A stretch of DNA of 64,000 bases, taken from contig NZ_BCMS01000002.1 of assembly GCF_001485435.1 (NCBI RefSeq), positions 88,426 through 152,425 on the forward strand. The letters run 5' to 3'. Below are positions 1 to 8,945 of the stretch, piece by piece (the first letter of the stretch is position 1; every line of letters begins with the position of its first letter). This DNA is from Deinococcus grandis. Its GTDB lineage: Bacteria; Deinococcota; Deinococci; Deinococcales; Deinococcaceae. Under the pieces are notes generated by a model. The model ran no database searches and was not told the origin of the DNA. It was given only the letters and a program-made list of their open reading frames with translations. The position numbers and the translations under genes were made by a program.

Positions 1-61
1 GGTCGGTGTCCGCCTCGAACGGCGTGGCCTGCCCGTGGCGGATCAGGCGCAGTTCACTCAC
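1..61 (-). CDS. Histidine phosphatase family protein (N-terminal fragment, runs off the window)
   Basis: A GTG start at 61-59 opens a frame that reads VSELRLIRHGQATPFEADTD before the window edge. RHGQAT is the phosphohistidine RHG signature of the phosphoglycerate-mutase-like (histidine phosphatase) superfamily. The start overlaps the last codons of the upstream APH-like kinase, so it is the next gene of the same minus-strand operon. Only about 20 residues are visible, so the substrate cannot be judged. Confidence 0.75.
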   Translation of the reverse strand, partial: MSELRLIRHGQATPFEADTD

Positions 62-1148
62 GCGCGTCCTGCGTCCGGATCAGCTCCCAGGCGCGGCGCA
101 TCAGCCACGCGGCCTGCTTGGCCAGCGGCGCGAACCGCGGATCCTGCGTCTGCCCCAGGCGGTAGCGCGCGAAGATCTGAATGACGATCACCGCGAGCTT
201 GAAGTGCCCCAGCACCTCGAACCACGGCAGGGCGTCCGCCACGCGCCGCCCGCTGCGGGCCTCGTAGCGGGCCACGAGCGCGTCGCGGTCCGGGAAGCCC
301 GGCGCGGCCGCCCCGACGCGGTTGGGCGCGCCGCCGGGCAGTTCCGGCATCGTCCAGTACGTCAGGGTCAGGCCCAGGTCCACCAGCGGGTCGCCCAGCG
401 TGGTCATCTCCCAGTCCAGCAGCGCCACCACGCGGCCCGGGTCACGGGGGTCGAGCATCAGGTTGTCCAGCTTGAAGTCGTTGTGCACCAGCGCATGCGC
501 CGTCTCATTGGGCGTGTGCGCCTCCAGCCACGCGATCACCAGTTCGTCGCGCAGCTCGGCGGGCGGGGGCAGGTCCCCGGTGTCTTTCAGCGCTTCGCGC
601 GCGCGGCGCCAGCGGCCCGCCCAGCCGTCCACCTGACGGCGGTTGAAGCCCTCGGGTTTCCCCAGGTCGCGCAGGCCCGCCGCGTCGATATCCACCGCGT
701 GCAGGTCGGCCAGCGTGTCGATCAAGGCTGCGCCCAGCCGCTCCGGGGCGCCGGGCAGCTCGCGGTACTCGGGCGGGAGGCTGGTCCGCACGACCGTCCC
801 GCGCCGCCGCTCCATCAGGTAGAACGGGCTGCCGATCACGCCCGCGTCCTCCACGACCAGCAGCGGCTCCGGGGCCACCGGCAGCACCGGATGGATGCGC
901 GAGAGCAGGTTCGCCTCGCGGGTCATGTCGTGCGCGCCCTTCGGGAGTGGCCCCAGCGGCGCGCGGCGCAGCACGTACTCCTGCTCGCCCAGCCGCAGCA
1001 GGTAAGTGAGGTTCGAGAAGCCGCCGGGGAACTGCAACACCTCCAGTGCGTCCACGTCGCCGGGCACCCGGCCCCGCAGAGCCTCCCGCAGCGCCTCCAG
1101 TGGCAGTTCCTCGCCGGGGCGGACAGGCGCGGCGTCCGGCGCGGTCAA
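54..1148 (-). CDS. APH-like phosphotransferase (ACAD10/11-type kinase partner)
   Basis: A 364-aa aminoglycoside-phosphotransferase-fold kinase. The catalytic loop HNDFKLDN and the downstream LLDWEMTTLGDP (metal-binding Asp) are intact, and the N-lobe begins with the FPGGFSNLTYLL nucleotide-binding stretch. The start chosen is TTG at 1148, whose bases overlap the TGA of the upstream SDR; the open frame runs further up to 1418, but that extension lies inside the SDR gene and looks like low-complexity read-through. Kinases of this branch sit beside, or are fused to, acyl-CoA dehydrogenases (mammalian ACAD10/11; Pseudomonas LvaA/LvaC), where they phosphorylate 4-hydroxyacyl-CoA. An acyl-CoA dehydrogenase of that type is encoded in the same operon, so the same role is inferred here. 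Confidence 0.85.
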   Translation of the reverse strand: MTAPDAAPVRPGEELPLEALREALRGRVPGDVDALEVLQFPGGFSNLTYLLRLGEQEYVLRRAPLGPLPKGAHDMTREANLLSRIHPVLPVAPEPLLVVEDAGVIGSPFYLMERRRGTVVRTSLPPEYRELPGAPERLGAALIDTLADLHAVDIDAAGLRDLGKPEGFNRRQVDGWAGRWRRAREALKDTGDLPPPAELRDELVIAWLEAHTPNETAHALVHNDFKLDNLMLDPRDPGRVVALLDWEMTTLGDPLVDLGLTLTYWTMPELPGGAPNRVGAAAPGFPDRDALVARYEARSGRRVADALPWFEVLGHFKLAVIVIQIFARYRLGQTQDPRFAPLAKQAAWLMRRAWELIRTQDARE

Positions 1149-1945
1149 CGGCTCGCCTCCCCCGCCTCTGCCCCGCCTTGCTGGACGTGCAGCAGCGCCA
1201 TGGCCTTGCCGCGCAGGTGTCGCATCTTCCCGATCCAGCCGTCGTAATCGGCGGCCTTGAGCTGAAATCCTTTCAGGGTGCTGGGGTGCGTGGTGATCAG
1301 GAACCCGCCTTCGCGCAGCACCTCCAGCGTCCTCGCGACCAGTTCGTCCGTCGTGATGGCCGTCTGCTGCAGCAGCGGCGCGTTCTGGATCATGGGCGTC
1401 CAGACACCTTCCGGGCACAGCGCGGCGACCTTGATGCCCCGGTCACCGTACGTGATGCTCAGCCACTCCGCGAACGCCAGCGCCGCGTGCTTGGTCACGG
1501 CGTACGGCGCGGAGTGCAGTTCCGTCAGCAGGCCCGCCGCCGACGCGGTGTTCAGCAGATACCCGTCGCCGCGTTCGAGCATGTGCGGCAGCACGTGCCG
1601 GGCCGCCCAGACGTGACTCATCACGTTCACGCGCTGGATCAGGTCCCACACGCGGTCCGGGGTGTCCGGCCCCTCGCCCACCGCGATGCCCGCGTTCGAG
1701 CAGAAGAGGTCGATACGGCCTTCATGCGCCAGCACGTCGTCGATCAGGCTCTTCACGCCCGCCTCCTGGCCCACGTCCGCCGGGATGAAGCGCGCGCCGA
1801 TCGCGGCCGCCTCCTGCGCGCCCAGCTCCGCGTTGCGGTCCGACGCCACCACCGTCGCGCCCTCCTGCACGAACGCCGCCGCCAGCGCCTTCCCGATCCC
1901 CGACGCCGCGCCCGTCACCACGATCACCTTGCGTTCAAACTCCAT
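1145..1945 (-). CDS. SDR family oxidoreductase (downstream copy of a tandem pair)
   Basis: A 266-aa classical short-chain dehydrogenase: TGAASGIG cofactor motif at the N-terminus, SNAG stretch, and YAVTK catalytic Tyr/Lys. ATG at 1945 gives the usual SDR N-terminus (MEFERKVIVVTG). It starts one base after the stop of the upstream SDR and its stop overlaps the kinase start, so the three are co-transcribed. It resembles the upstream SDR along its full length (for example RNAE, GARF, PADVGQEAGVK and LPHML recur), which indicates tandem duplication. The substrate is probably a hydroxyacyl-CoA or a related alcohol, from context only. Confidence 0.9.
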   Translation of the reverse strand: MEFERKVIVVTGAASGIGKALAAAFVQEGATVVASDRNAELGAQEAAAIGARFIPADVGQEAGVKSLIDDVLAHEGRIDLFCSNAGIAVGEGPDTPDRVWDLIQRVNVMSHVWAARHVLPHMLERGDGYLLNTASAAGLLTELHSAPYAVTKHAALAFAEWLSITYGDRGIKVAALCPEGVWTPMIQNAPLLQQTAITTDELVARTLEVLREGGFLITTHPSTLKGFQLKAADYDGWIGKMRHLRGKAMALLHVQQGGAEAGEASR

Positions 1946-1946
1946 G

Positions 1947-2741
1947 TCAGCCCTCCAGTGAATCCGGGAACGCGTGGCCCCCGGCAAGTTGTTCGGTCGT
2001 CTGCCGCGACAGGGCCCGCACGCGGCCCAGCCAGCGGTCATGCGAATTCGCGCGCGCCTGGAACGCCCGTACGGTCATCGGATGCGTCGTGATCAGGAAC
2101 TGCCCCGACAGCAGGCCATTCACGGCCGCCTCCGCGACCTCCTCGGGCGTGATCGCCCCGGCCTGCAGGTGCGGCGCGCCCGCGATCAGGGGCGTCTGCA
2201 CCCACTCCGGGCACAGCGCCGCCACGCCGATCCCCCGTTCGCCATACGTGATTGCCAGCCACTCCGCGAAGGCCAGCGCCTCATGCTTCGTCACCGCGTA
2301 CGGCGCGGAATGCACCTCGGTCAGCAGGCCCGCCGCCGACACCGTCTGCAGCAGCGTGCCGCTCCCGCGCGCGAGCATGTGCGGCAGGACGTGCCGCGCG
2401 CCCCACACGTGACTCAGGACATTCACGCGCCACGACACGTCCCACAGCGCGTCGTCCGGCTCCAGGCCGTTCCCGACCGCCAGACCCGCGTTCGAGCACA
2501 GCAGGTCGACGCGGCCCTCGCGCGCCAGCACGTCGTCGATCAGGGCCTTCACCCCGGCCTCCTGCCCCACGTCAGCGGGCACGAACCGCGCACCGATCGC
2601 CGCCGCCTCACGCGCCCCGGCCTCCGCGTTCCGGTCGGACGCCACCACGACCGCGCCCTCCTGCACCAGACGCGCCGCCAGCGCCCGACCGATCCCGGAC
2701 GCCGACCCCGTCACCACCGCCACCGCCTGATTCAAGTCCAT
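1947..2741 (-). CDS. SDR family oxidoreductase (upstream copy of a tandem pair)
   Basis: A 264-aa classical SDR with TGSASGIG, CSNAG and YAVTK motifs. ATG at 2741 is preceded by a strong GAGGAG ribosome binding site seven bases upstream; the open frame continues to 2780 but that part precedes the binding site. It lies 16 bases downstream of the doc toxin stop, so it may be read from the toxin-antitoxin promoter, from the main operon promoter, or both. It is paralogous to the next gene. The broad annotation is firm, the substrate unknown. Confidence 0.9.
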   Translation of the reverse strand: MDLNQAVAVVTGSASGIGRALAARLVQEGAVVVASDRNAEAGAREAAAIGARFVPADVGQEAGVKALIDDVLAREGRVDLLCSNAGLAVGNGLEPDDALWDVSWRVNVLSHVWGARHVLPHMLARGSGTLLQTVSAAGLLTEVHSAPYAVTKHEALAFAEWLAITYGERGIGVAALCPEWVQTPLIAGAPHLQAGAITPEEVAEAAVNGLLSGQFLITTHPMTVRAFQARANSHDRWLGRVRALSRQTTEQLAGGHAFPDSLEG

Positions 2742-2757
2742 GTGTACGCTCCTCGGT

Positions 2758-3156
2758 TCATCCCTCGGCCATCGGCACAACGAGTTGAGCCAGTCGAACC
2801 TCGACCTCGCGCGGATCGCTCAGTCTGCCCTGCGCCGTGTCCAGCACCAGGGTGAAGACGTCATCGTCTGAACCGCCCAGCAGCCAACCATTCATCGCCA
2901 GGAAGGTGTACGCCGCTGCGTACGCGGTGCGTTTGTTCCCGTCGACGAAGGCGTGATTGCGGGACAGGAAGTACAGGTACGCGGCCGCCTTGTCGGTCAG
3001 GCCGGGGTACAGTTCGACCCCGAACGCTTCCATCGCCGGTTGAGCGACCGCCGAGGCCAGCGCGCCCGCGTCCCGCAGGCCGGGCGTCCCGCCGAAATCG
3101 GCCAGTGCCTCGTCATGCAGGTCGGTGACGTCCTCCACCCTCAGATATGTCGTCAC
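2758..3156 (-). CDS. doc: Doc/Fic family toxin of a type II toxin-antitoxin pair
   Basis: A 132-aa protein, the usual Doc length, with the complete Fic active-site motif HAFVDGNKR (about residues 68-76). Doc of phage P1 is a Fic-fold kinase that phosphorylates EF-Tu and stops translation; the same activity is expected here from the motif but is inferred. GTG start at 3156 overlaps the antitoxin stop (GTGA), the normal antitoxin-first order. The pair sits between the acyl-CoA dehydrogenase and the SDR genes on the same strand, so it interrupts a metabolic operon. Confidence 0.92.
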   Translation of the reverse strand: MTTYLRVEDVTDLHDEALADFGGTPGLRDAGALASAVAQPAMEAFGVELYPGLTDKAAAYLYFLSRNHAFVDGNKRTAYAAAYTFLAMNGWLLGGSDDDVFTLVLDTAQGRLSDPREVEVRLAQLVVPMAEG

Positions 3157-3368
3157 GCGTCACTCAATCGGGCCAGCAGCGCACGTTTCTCGGTCAGCAG
3201 CTTCGCCTTCGCCTCCTGAAAGAACAGCCCCCGGGCGGCGGGTTTGATGATCAGGCCGCCAGCGGACGGTTCGATCTCGATCTCGTCGCCGAATCCGTAC
3301 AGTTCAAGGAGTTCCTTCGGGATGATCAGCGCCCTGGAGTTGCCGATGGTCGTGAGCTTCTTTCGCAT
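3153..3368 (-). CDS. AbrB/SpoVT/MazE-type antitoxin
   Basis: A 71-aa protein with an N-terminal swapped-hairpin DNA-binding domain (KKLTTIGNSRALIIPKELL) and a C-terminal helical tail expected to neutralise the toxin. ATG at 3368 is preferred over the in-frame TTG at 3374, because a TATAAT box ends only five bases before the ATG and lies in a perfect palindrome, consistent with a leaderless, self-repressed transcript. It overlaps doc by four bases. AbrB-type antitoxins normally repress their own promoter together with the toxin. Confidence 0.9.
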   Translation of the reverse strand: MRKKLTTIGNSRALIIPKELLELYGFGDEIEIEPSAGGLIIKPAARGLFFQEAKAKLLTEKRALLARLSDA

Positions 3369-3373
3369 GATCA

Positions 3374-3392
3374 ATTATAACGGCGTTATAAT
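3374..3392 (-). promoter_or_regulatory. Palindromic operator/-10 of the antitoxin-toxin pair
   Basis: Perfect 9-bp inverted repeat (ATTATAACG / CGTTATAAT) around one central base at 3383. On the minus strand its downstream arm contains TATAAT (3379-3374), ending five bases before the antitoxin ATG, so the operator overlaps the -10 box. No convincing -35 was found. It is strikingly AT-rich against the surrounding 70% GC. The acyl-CoA dehydrogenase stop codon begins two bases away at 3394. Confidence 0.8.
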
Positions 3393-3393
3393 C

Positions 3394-4629
3394 TCAGCGG
3401 CGTCCGCTGACGCCGTGGCGGCGCAGTTCTTCCTTGGCGACCGTCTCGGCGTGCACGATGTCCGGGCCGTCCGCGAGGCGCAGGGTGCGCGCCTGGGCGT
3501 ACATCATCGCCAGGGGCGTGTCCTGGCTGACGCCCGCCCCGCCGAACACCTGGATGGCGCGGTCGATGACGCGCAGCGCGACGTTCGGCGCGACGACCTT
3601 GATCGCCGCGATCGGCCCGCGCGCCTCCTTGTTGCCGACGGTGTCCATCATGTGCGCGGCGTGCAGGGTCAGGAGTCGGGCCTGGTCGATCTCCATGCGG
3701 CTCGCGGCGATGGCCTCGCGGACGTGCTGGTGCCCGGTGAGGGGCTTGCCGAAGGCGGTGCGGGACGCGGCGCGCTGCACCATGAGGTCCAGGGCGCGTT
3801 CGGCCTGCCCGATCAGGCGCATGCAGTGGTGGATGCGGCCCGGCCCGAGGCGGCCCTGAGCGATCTCGAAGCCGCGCCCCTCGCCGAGCAGGAGGTTCGC
3901 GGCGGGCACGCGCACGTCCCGGAACGTCATCTGCGCGTGGCCGTGCGGCGCGTCGTCGTACCCGAACACGGTCAGCATGCGTTCCTTCGTGACGCCCGGC
4001 GCGTCCAGGGGAACGAGGATCATGCTCTGCTGGCGGTGCCGTTCGGCGTTCGGGTCAGTTTTGCCCATGAAGATGCTGATCTTGCAGCGGGGATCCCCCG
4101 CGCCGCTCGTCCACCACTTGTCGCCGTTCACGACGTACTCGTCCCCGTCGCGGGTGATGCTGGACTGGATGTTCGTCGCGTCGCTTGAGGCGACGTCGGG
4201 TTCGGTCATGGAGAACGCGCTGCGGATCTCGCCGTTCAGCAGCGGGATCAGCCACTGCTCCTGCTGCTCGGGCGTGCCGTAACGGGCCAGGACCTCCATG
4301 TTCCCGGTGTCGGGCGCGGAGCAGTTGAACACCTCGGGTGCCCACCACACGCGGCCCATGACCTCGCACAGGCCCGCGTACTCCAGGTTCGACAGGCCCG
4401 GCCCGAACGTGCCGTCCGGATCACTGGCGGGCGGCAGGAACAGGTTCCACAGGCCCTCGGCGCGCGCTTTGGGCTTCAGCTCGTCGATGATCGGGAGGTG
4501 CTCCCAGCGGTTCCCCGCGTCGATCTGCCGGGCGACCTCGGCCTCGTTGGGGTAGATGTGGGCGTCCATGAACGCGGTGAGGCGCGCGTGCAGGTCACGG
4601 GCGCGGGGGGACACGTCGAACATCGTCAT
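3394..4629 (-). CDS. Acyl-CoA dehydrogenase, ACAD11-like
   Basis: A 411-aa acyl-CoA dehydrogenase with the N-terminal helical, middle beta and C-terminal helical domains. The middle domain carries SMTEPDVASSDATN (FAD/substrate binding) and KWWTSGAGDP; the C-terminal domain carries the helix around HQHVREAIA and the IQVFGGAGVSQD stretch. Length and the GRVWWAPEVFNCSAPDTGNMEVL region fit the ACAD10/11 group rather than beta-oxidation FadE. ATG at 4629 has a GAGGAGGT ribosome binding site and overlaps the stop of the upstream small protein. With the APH-like kinase of the same operon it probably acts on phosphorylated 4-hydroxyacyl-CoA; this is inference from mammalian ACAD10/11 and Pseudomonas LvaC. 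Confidence 0.88.
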   Translation of the reverse strand: MTMFDVSPRARDLHARLTAFMDAHIYPNEAEVARQIDAGNRWEHLPIIDELKPKARAEGLWNLFLPPASDPDGTFGPGLSNLEYAGLCEVMGRVWWAPEVFNCSAPDTGNMEVLARYGTPEQQEQWLIPLLNGEIRSAFSMTEPDVASSDATNIQSSITRDGDEYVVNGDKWWTSGAGDPRCKISIFMGKTDPNAERHRQQSMILVPLDAPGVTKERMLTVFGYDDAPHGHAQMTFRDVRVPAANLLLGEGRGFEIAQGRLGPGRIHHCMRLIGQAERALDLMVQRAASRTAFGKPLTGHQHVREAIAASRMEIDQARLLTLHAAHMMDTVGNKEARGPIAAIKVVAPNVALRVIDRAIQVFGGAGVSQDTPLAMMYAQARTLRLADGPDIVHAETVAKEELRRHGVSGRR

Positions 4630-4976
4630 AGGGGGACCTCCTCGGGGGTCAGGGGGCGGAAGCTGGCCTCGTCACCGTCGATGCCCAGCAGGAAGTCTCG
4701 GTAGCCCCGCCCGGACTCGCCGCGCAGGATCAGGCCCAGCGACATCAGACCGTCCAGGACCGCCTCGGCGCGCTCCAGCAGCTCCGGGTCGGGGTCCTCG
4801 GCGAGTTGCCGGGCCAGCCGGGCGTCCTCGTCGAACAGTGGGCGGTACGGGTCGAAGGCGGGCGAGGCGACGAAGGTGCCCGCCACGGCGAACATCTCCG
4901 TGTCGGTGACGGTCAGGGTGCCGAGCACCTCGCCCGTCGTGGGGCGTTCCAGGGTGTAGCGGCTGCCGATCTTCAT
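4626..4976 (-). CDS. Hypothetical protein (116 aa) in acyl-CoA operon
   Basis: Not recognised. A soluble, acidic 116-aa protein without signal peptide or membrane segment. The N-terminal half reads as short beta-strands (KIGSRYTLERP, GTLTVTDTEMF), the C-terminal half as helical with a run of acidic residues. Both ends overlap neighbours by four bases (ATGA), so it is translationally coupled to the thioesterase and the acyl-CoA dehydrogenase. In the Pseudomonas levulinate pathway a small protein (LvaB) assists the APH-like kinase; an analogous helper role is possible but no homology was established. Confidence 0.8.
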   Translation of the reverse strand: MKIGSRYTLERPTTGEVLGTLTVTDTEMFAVAGTFVASPAFDPYRPLFDEDARLARQLAEDPDPELLERAEAVLDGLMSLGLILRGESGRGYRDFLLGIDGDEASFRPLTPEEVPL

Positions 4977-5398
4977 GGCACGTCCGCGCGGACGATGGTG
5001 CCCAGCGCCGTGGCAACGAGTTTCTCCTGGCCGTCCTGCGCGGCGTAGAGGTCGCAGCGGGTCACAGCCTGCCGTTTCCCGGCGCTCAGGACGCTGCCGC
5101 GCCCGATCAGGGTGTCGCCCTGCGCGGGCCGCAGAAAGTTGATCTTGAACTCGCTCGTCAGGACGCTGGGACCCAGCGCGGCGGCCCCCATGAACGTCAG
5201 GGTGATATCCGCCAGGGTCGCCTGGAGGCCACCGTGCGCGAAGCCGTGATGCTGCGTCAGGTCGGGCCGCAGCGCGAGGCTCACCTCGACCCCTTCGGGC
5301 GTGAAGCGGGTCGCGCGGGCGCCCACGAGGGTGCTGAACGGCTGGGCGTCCAGCACACCCTGCGCCATGGCGAGCATGTCGGCGGGGGCAGTCGTCAC
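4973..5398 (-). CDS. PaaI-type hot-dog thioesterase
   Basis: A 141-aa single hot-dog domain. HHGFAHGGLQATLADI carries the HGG loop and the following helix acid typical of the PaaI/YbgC-II branch, which hydrolyses acyl-CoA thioesters. SEFKINFLRPA is the usual central strand. GTG start at 5398 overlaps the MaoC stop (GTGA), and its stop overlaps the 116-aa protein. In this operon it probably relieves CoA sequestration by dead-end acyl-CoAs. Confidence 0.88.
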   Translation of the reverse strand: MTTAPADMLAMAQGVLDAQPFSTLVGARATRFTPEGVEVSLALRPDLTQHHGFAHGGLQATLADITLTFMGAAALGPSVLTSEFKINFLRPAQGDTLIGRGSVLSAGKRQAVTRCDLYAAQDGQEKLVATALGTIVRADVP

Positions 5399-5858
5399 AG
5401 GTACACCCGGAAGACGCTCTCGGCGGTGCAGGCGGGCTTGTCGGCCCCTTCGATCTCGATGGTGTTGGCGACCGTGATCTGCACGAACCCCTGGCCCGGC
5501 TCGGCGGACTGGAGGACGGCGCGGTTGCGCAGGCGTGACCCGGCGCGGACGGGCGTGATGAAGCGCACGCGGTTCAGGCCGTAGTTGACAGTCAGGCGCG
5601 CGCCGTCGATGTGTGGGGCACCGCCGTGGGTCATGAACTCCCCGGCCAGCAGCGACAGGGTCAGGAAGCCGTGGGCGATGGTGCCGCCGAACGGTCCCTG
5701 CGCGGCCTTCTCCTGGTCCACGTGAATGAACTGGTGGTCGCCGGTGGCGTGCGCGAAGGCGTCGATGCGGGTCTGGTCGACGGTGATCCAGTCGGACAGC
5801 GCGACTTCCTGCCCGACGTGCGCGGCCAGCTCGTCAGGCCGGATTCCGGCGGGCGCGG

Positions 5859-5862
<4 letters not shown>
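5395..5862 (-). CDS. MaoC-like (R)-specific enoyl-CoA hydratase
   Basis: A 155-aa hot-dog hydratase. The catalytic Asp/His signature is present as ATGDHQFIHVD followed by GPFGGTIAHGFLTLSL (hydratase-2 motif). ATG at 5862 overlaps the upstream SDR stop. The length equals single-domain MaoC/PhaJ proteins. It would hydrate trans-2-enoyl-CoA to 3-hydroxyacyl-CoA, the step following an acyl-CoA dehydrogenase, which suits the operon. Confidence 0.9.
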
Positions 5863-6635
<773 letters not shown>

Positions 6636-6685
6636 GCGGGGTGAACCTCCGGGTGAGGGGACGTGCGGGGGGGGTTGAGGCCACC

Positions 6686-6715
6686 AGCATAGGCAGAAAT
6701 GTACGTGAACGTCAA
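6686..6715 (-). promoter_or_regulatory. Probable promoter of the acyl-CoA operon
   Basis: On the minus strand TTGACG (6715-6710), an 18-bp spacer and TATGCT (6691-6686) precede the FabG-like gene by about 50 bases. The spacer start contains ACGT-TC-ACGT (6712-6703), a small dyad of the kind bound by TetR-type fatty-acid regulators. No such regulator gene is adjacent, so operator function is a guess. Confidence 0.55.
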
Positions 6716-6765
6716 TTTTGAACGCGAACGGACGCTGTGGGCGGGAGCGGTGTCACGGCCGGGGG

Positions 6766-7560
6766 TCAGGGCCGCCAGTCCAGCGTCGCCTCACGCGCGG
6801 CCCGCAGGCCCGCCACGTCCAGTTCCGCCCGCAGGCGGTAGCGTCCCGCCGGGAGGCCGTCCAGCACCGGCAGGAACGGCGCGGCGAGCAAGACCTCGCC
6901 CGGCCACAGGATGACTGGCGGACCGCCCGCGCACGCCTCGTCGTCCCGCAGGACCGTCACGTCCCGCCCCCGCGCATCCAGCACCCGCAACCGCACCACG
7001 AAGCAGTCCCAGTCGAGACGCAGCGGCCAGCGTCCGGTGTTCACGACGCGCACGTCGGCCGCCAGTGCCCCCCGCGCCGGGGAGGTGGGGCGCACGAAGA
7101 CACTCAAGCGGGACTCGCGGGCCACCTCCCCGGCCGTGACCGTGACCCCGTCCGGACCGACCGCCGCTGACCCGGGCGACACCACCACCCGGTTCAGGAG
7201 GGGGTCGAGCCGCCCAGCGCCGTTCAGAGTGCGCTGGGCGTCCAGCAGCCGCTCCAGCGTGAACGCCGCCGGACGGACCTGGGTGACACCGGTCCGCGCG
7301 GCCTCGCGGGCCTCCCCACCTAGAGCCCCGCCCAGCGCGTCGGCCAGGGCACGCACGGGGGGCTGCCCCGGCCCGGCCCACAGCAGCGTCAGGCGCAGGC
7401 GGCCCGCGTGCACGTCCACGGCCGCGCCTGCGAACCCCGGAAAGCGGGACGCGAGGGCCGCCCAGTCCGGCGGCACGTCACTCCGGGCCTGCGCGCCCGG
7501 GTCAGTCGGGAGACACAGGCCGGTCAGGAGGATCAGGGCGTGCAGACGTCGCATGGTCAC
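6766..7560 (-). CDS. Secreted protein of unknown function with Ig-like C-terminal domain
   Basis: A 264-aa protein with a typical signal peptide (RR, then ALILLTGLCL, cleavage after AQA). GTG at 7560 is preferred because GGAG lies five bases upstream; ATG at 7554 is also possible. The N-terminal half is helical/low complexity. The C-terminal half (about residues 140-260) alternates beta-strands and has a layout like BsuPI/Ig-type domains (a PLRLDWDCFVVRL strand, a WPGEVLL turn, a PAGRYRLRAEL end), but this match is weak. It is separated from the acyl-CoA operon by that operon's promoter. Exported, function unknown. Confidence 0.75.
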   Translation of the reverse strand: MTMRRLHALILLTGLCLPTDPGAQARSDVPPDWAALASRFPGFAGAAVDVHAGRLRLTLLWAGPGQPPVRALADALGGALGGEAREAARTGVTQVRPAAFTLERLLDAQRTLNGAGRLDPLLNRVVVSPGSAAVGPDGVTVTAGEVARESRLSVFVRPTSPARGALAADVRVVNTGRWPLRLDWDCFVVRLRVLDARGRDVTVLRDDEACAGGPPVILWPGEVLLAAPFLPVLDGLPAGRYRLRAELDVAGLRAAREATLDWRP

Positions 7561-7751
7561 AGTGTCTCCGATCCGGCGTCCGGGGAAGTGCAGAGGTGCC
7601 CAGACCCGGCGCTCTGTTCTCTGTCAGAAGTCCCGCTCCGTGGACCGCATCCAAGGTTAAGGCATCTCTCATTTCGCGTCCCAGACGACTTTCCACCTGC
7701 ATACCACCTCGTGAAAGCTCCCGGTGATGACCGGCGCGGCAGCATGAACAC

Positions 7752-8945
7752 GTGAACGGACGCCGTGAATCCACGCAGGGCCTGCTGACGGTGGCGGCCA
7801 TTCTGCTCAGCAGCGCGCTGAACTACGCGTTCACGCTGCTGCTGGGCCGCTGGCTGGACGCCGCGCAGTACGGGGCGTTCGCGTCGTTCACGTCGCTGTT
7901 CATGCTGTCGGCGGCGCTGCCGATCGCGTTCCAGCAGGCCACGTCCCGCCGCGCGCAGGGCGCGAACACCGCCGCGGCGCTGCGCGCCGGTGGGCTACTG
8001 GGCGCGGCGCTGCTGCTGCTCTCGCCACTGGCGGGCCTGCTGGGGTTGCAGCCCGCGTGGGTGGCCGCGTTCGCGCTGACCGTGCCACCGCTGGCGCTGC
8101 TGGGCGCGTGGCGCGGCGCGGCCCAGCGGGACGGCCGGGCCGCCGCGTTCGGCCTGAGCCTGCTGGCCGAGCACGGCCTGAAGATCGCGCTGACGGCGCC
8201 GCTGCTGCTGGTCCTGCCGGGCGCGGCGGCGGCGGTCGCGGCGACACTGCTGGGCATGCTGCTGGCGCTGCCGCTGGTCCGGCCCCGCCCGGCCCCTGGC
8301 GCGGCGGCCCCGGCCGCGGGGGCGGAAGGCAAGCGGCTGCTGGCGCTGGTCGCCGCCGCGCAGAGCGGGCTGCTGTACGGGGACGTGCTGCTGGCCGGGG
8401 CGCTGCTCGCCCCCGGTGACGCCGGGGCGTTCGCGGCGGCGGCGACCCTGGCGCGCGTGGTGTTCTTCGCCGGGTGGGCGGTGCAGGTCGCGGCGTTCCC
8501 GCTCGTGGCCCGCCGCGCCGCCGCCGGGGAGCCGCTGCGGCCCCTGCTGCTGGGTGCGCTGGGCGCGACGCTGCTCGTGGCGGGCGTCCCGGCGGCGCTG
8601 CTGGCGCTCGCGCCGGAGCTGTGCGCCCGCGTGGCGTTCGGCGGGGCGCTGCCGGGCGCGGCGGCGCTGCTGCCCGGCGCGGCGCTGGGCACCCTGGCGC
8701 TGACGGTGGCGGGCACGGCGCTCAATCATCTGCTCGCGTCGGGCGGGCGCGGCGCGCAGCTGCTGGCGGCGCGGGCGTACCTGCTGTCCGGCGCGGCGCT
8801 GATGCTGCTGGCCCTGGCGTCCGGTCATCAGGCCGCGCATCTGACGTTTCTCGCGGCGGTCGGCAAGGGTACGCTCCTGCTGAGCGCCGCGTCTCTCCTC
8901 ATCCCTCACCCCTGGAGGTTCACCCGTGTCGTACCCCGCGTTTGA
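7752..8945 (+). CDS. Polysaccharide flippase-like membrane protein
   Basis: A 397-aa, extremely Ala/Leu-rich integral membrane protein with about 10-12 predicted helices. The N-terminus (SALNYAFTLLLGRWLDAAQYGAFASF) resembles Wzx/RfbX/MVF-type exporters of lipid-linked sugars. The start is GTG at 7752; the nearer ATG at 7744 is followed by an early stop. Its 3' end overlaps the glycosyltransferase by 20 bases, so it leads the polysaccharide operon. Likely role: flipping of a lipid-linked glycan across the membrane. Confidence 0.75.
   Translation: MNGRRESTQGLLTVAAILLSSALNYAFTLLLGRWLDAAQYGAFASFTSLFMLSAALPIAFQQATSRRAQGANTAAALRAGGLLGAALLLLSPLAGLLGLQPAWVAAFALTVPPLALLGAWRGAAQRDGRAAAFGLSLLAEHGLKIALTAPLLLVLPGAAAAVAATLLGMLLALPLVRPRPAPGAAAPAAGAEGKRLLALVAAAQSGLLYGDVLLAGALLAPGDAGAFAAAATLARVVFFAGWAVQVAAFPLVARRAAAGEPLRPLLLGALGATLLVAGVPAALLALAPELCARVAFGGALPGAAALLPGAALGTLALTVAGTALNHLLASGGRGAQLLAARAYLLSGAALMLLALASGHQAAHLTFLAAVGKGTLLLSAASLLIPHPWRFTRVVPRV

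Noticed and set aside
1149..1418. N-terminal extension of the APH-like kinase
   Set aside because: These codons lie inside the SDR gene, are Arg/Ala-rich, and precede the TTG that overlaps the SDR stop.
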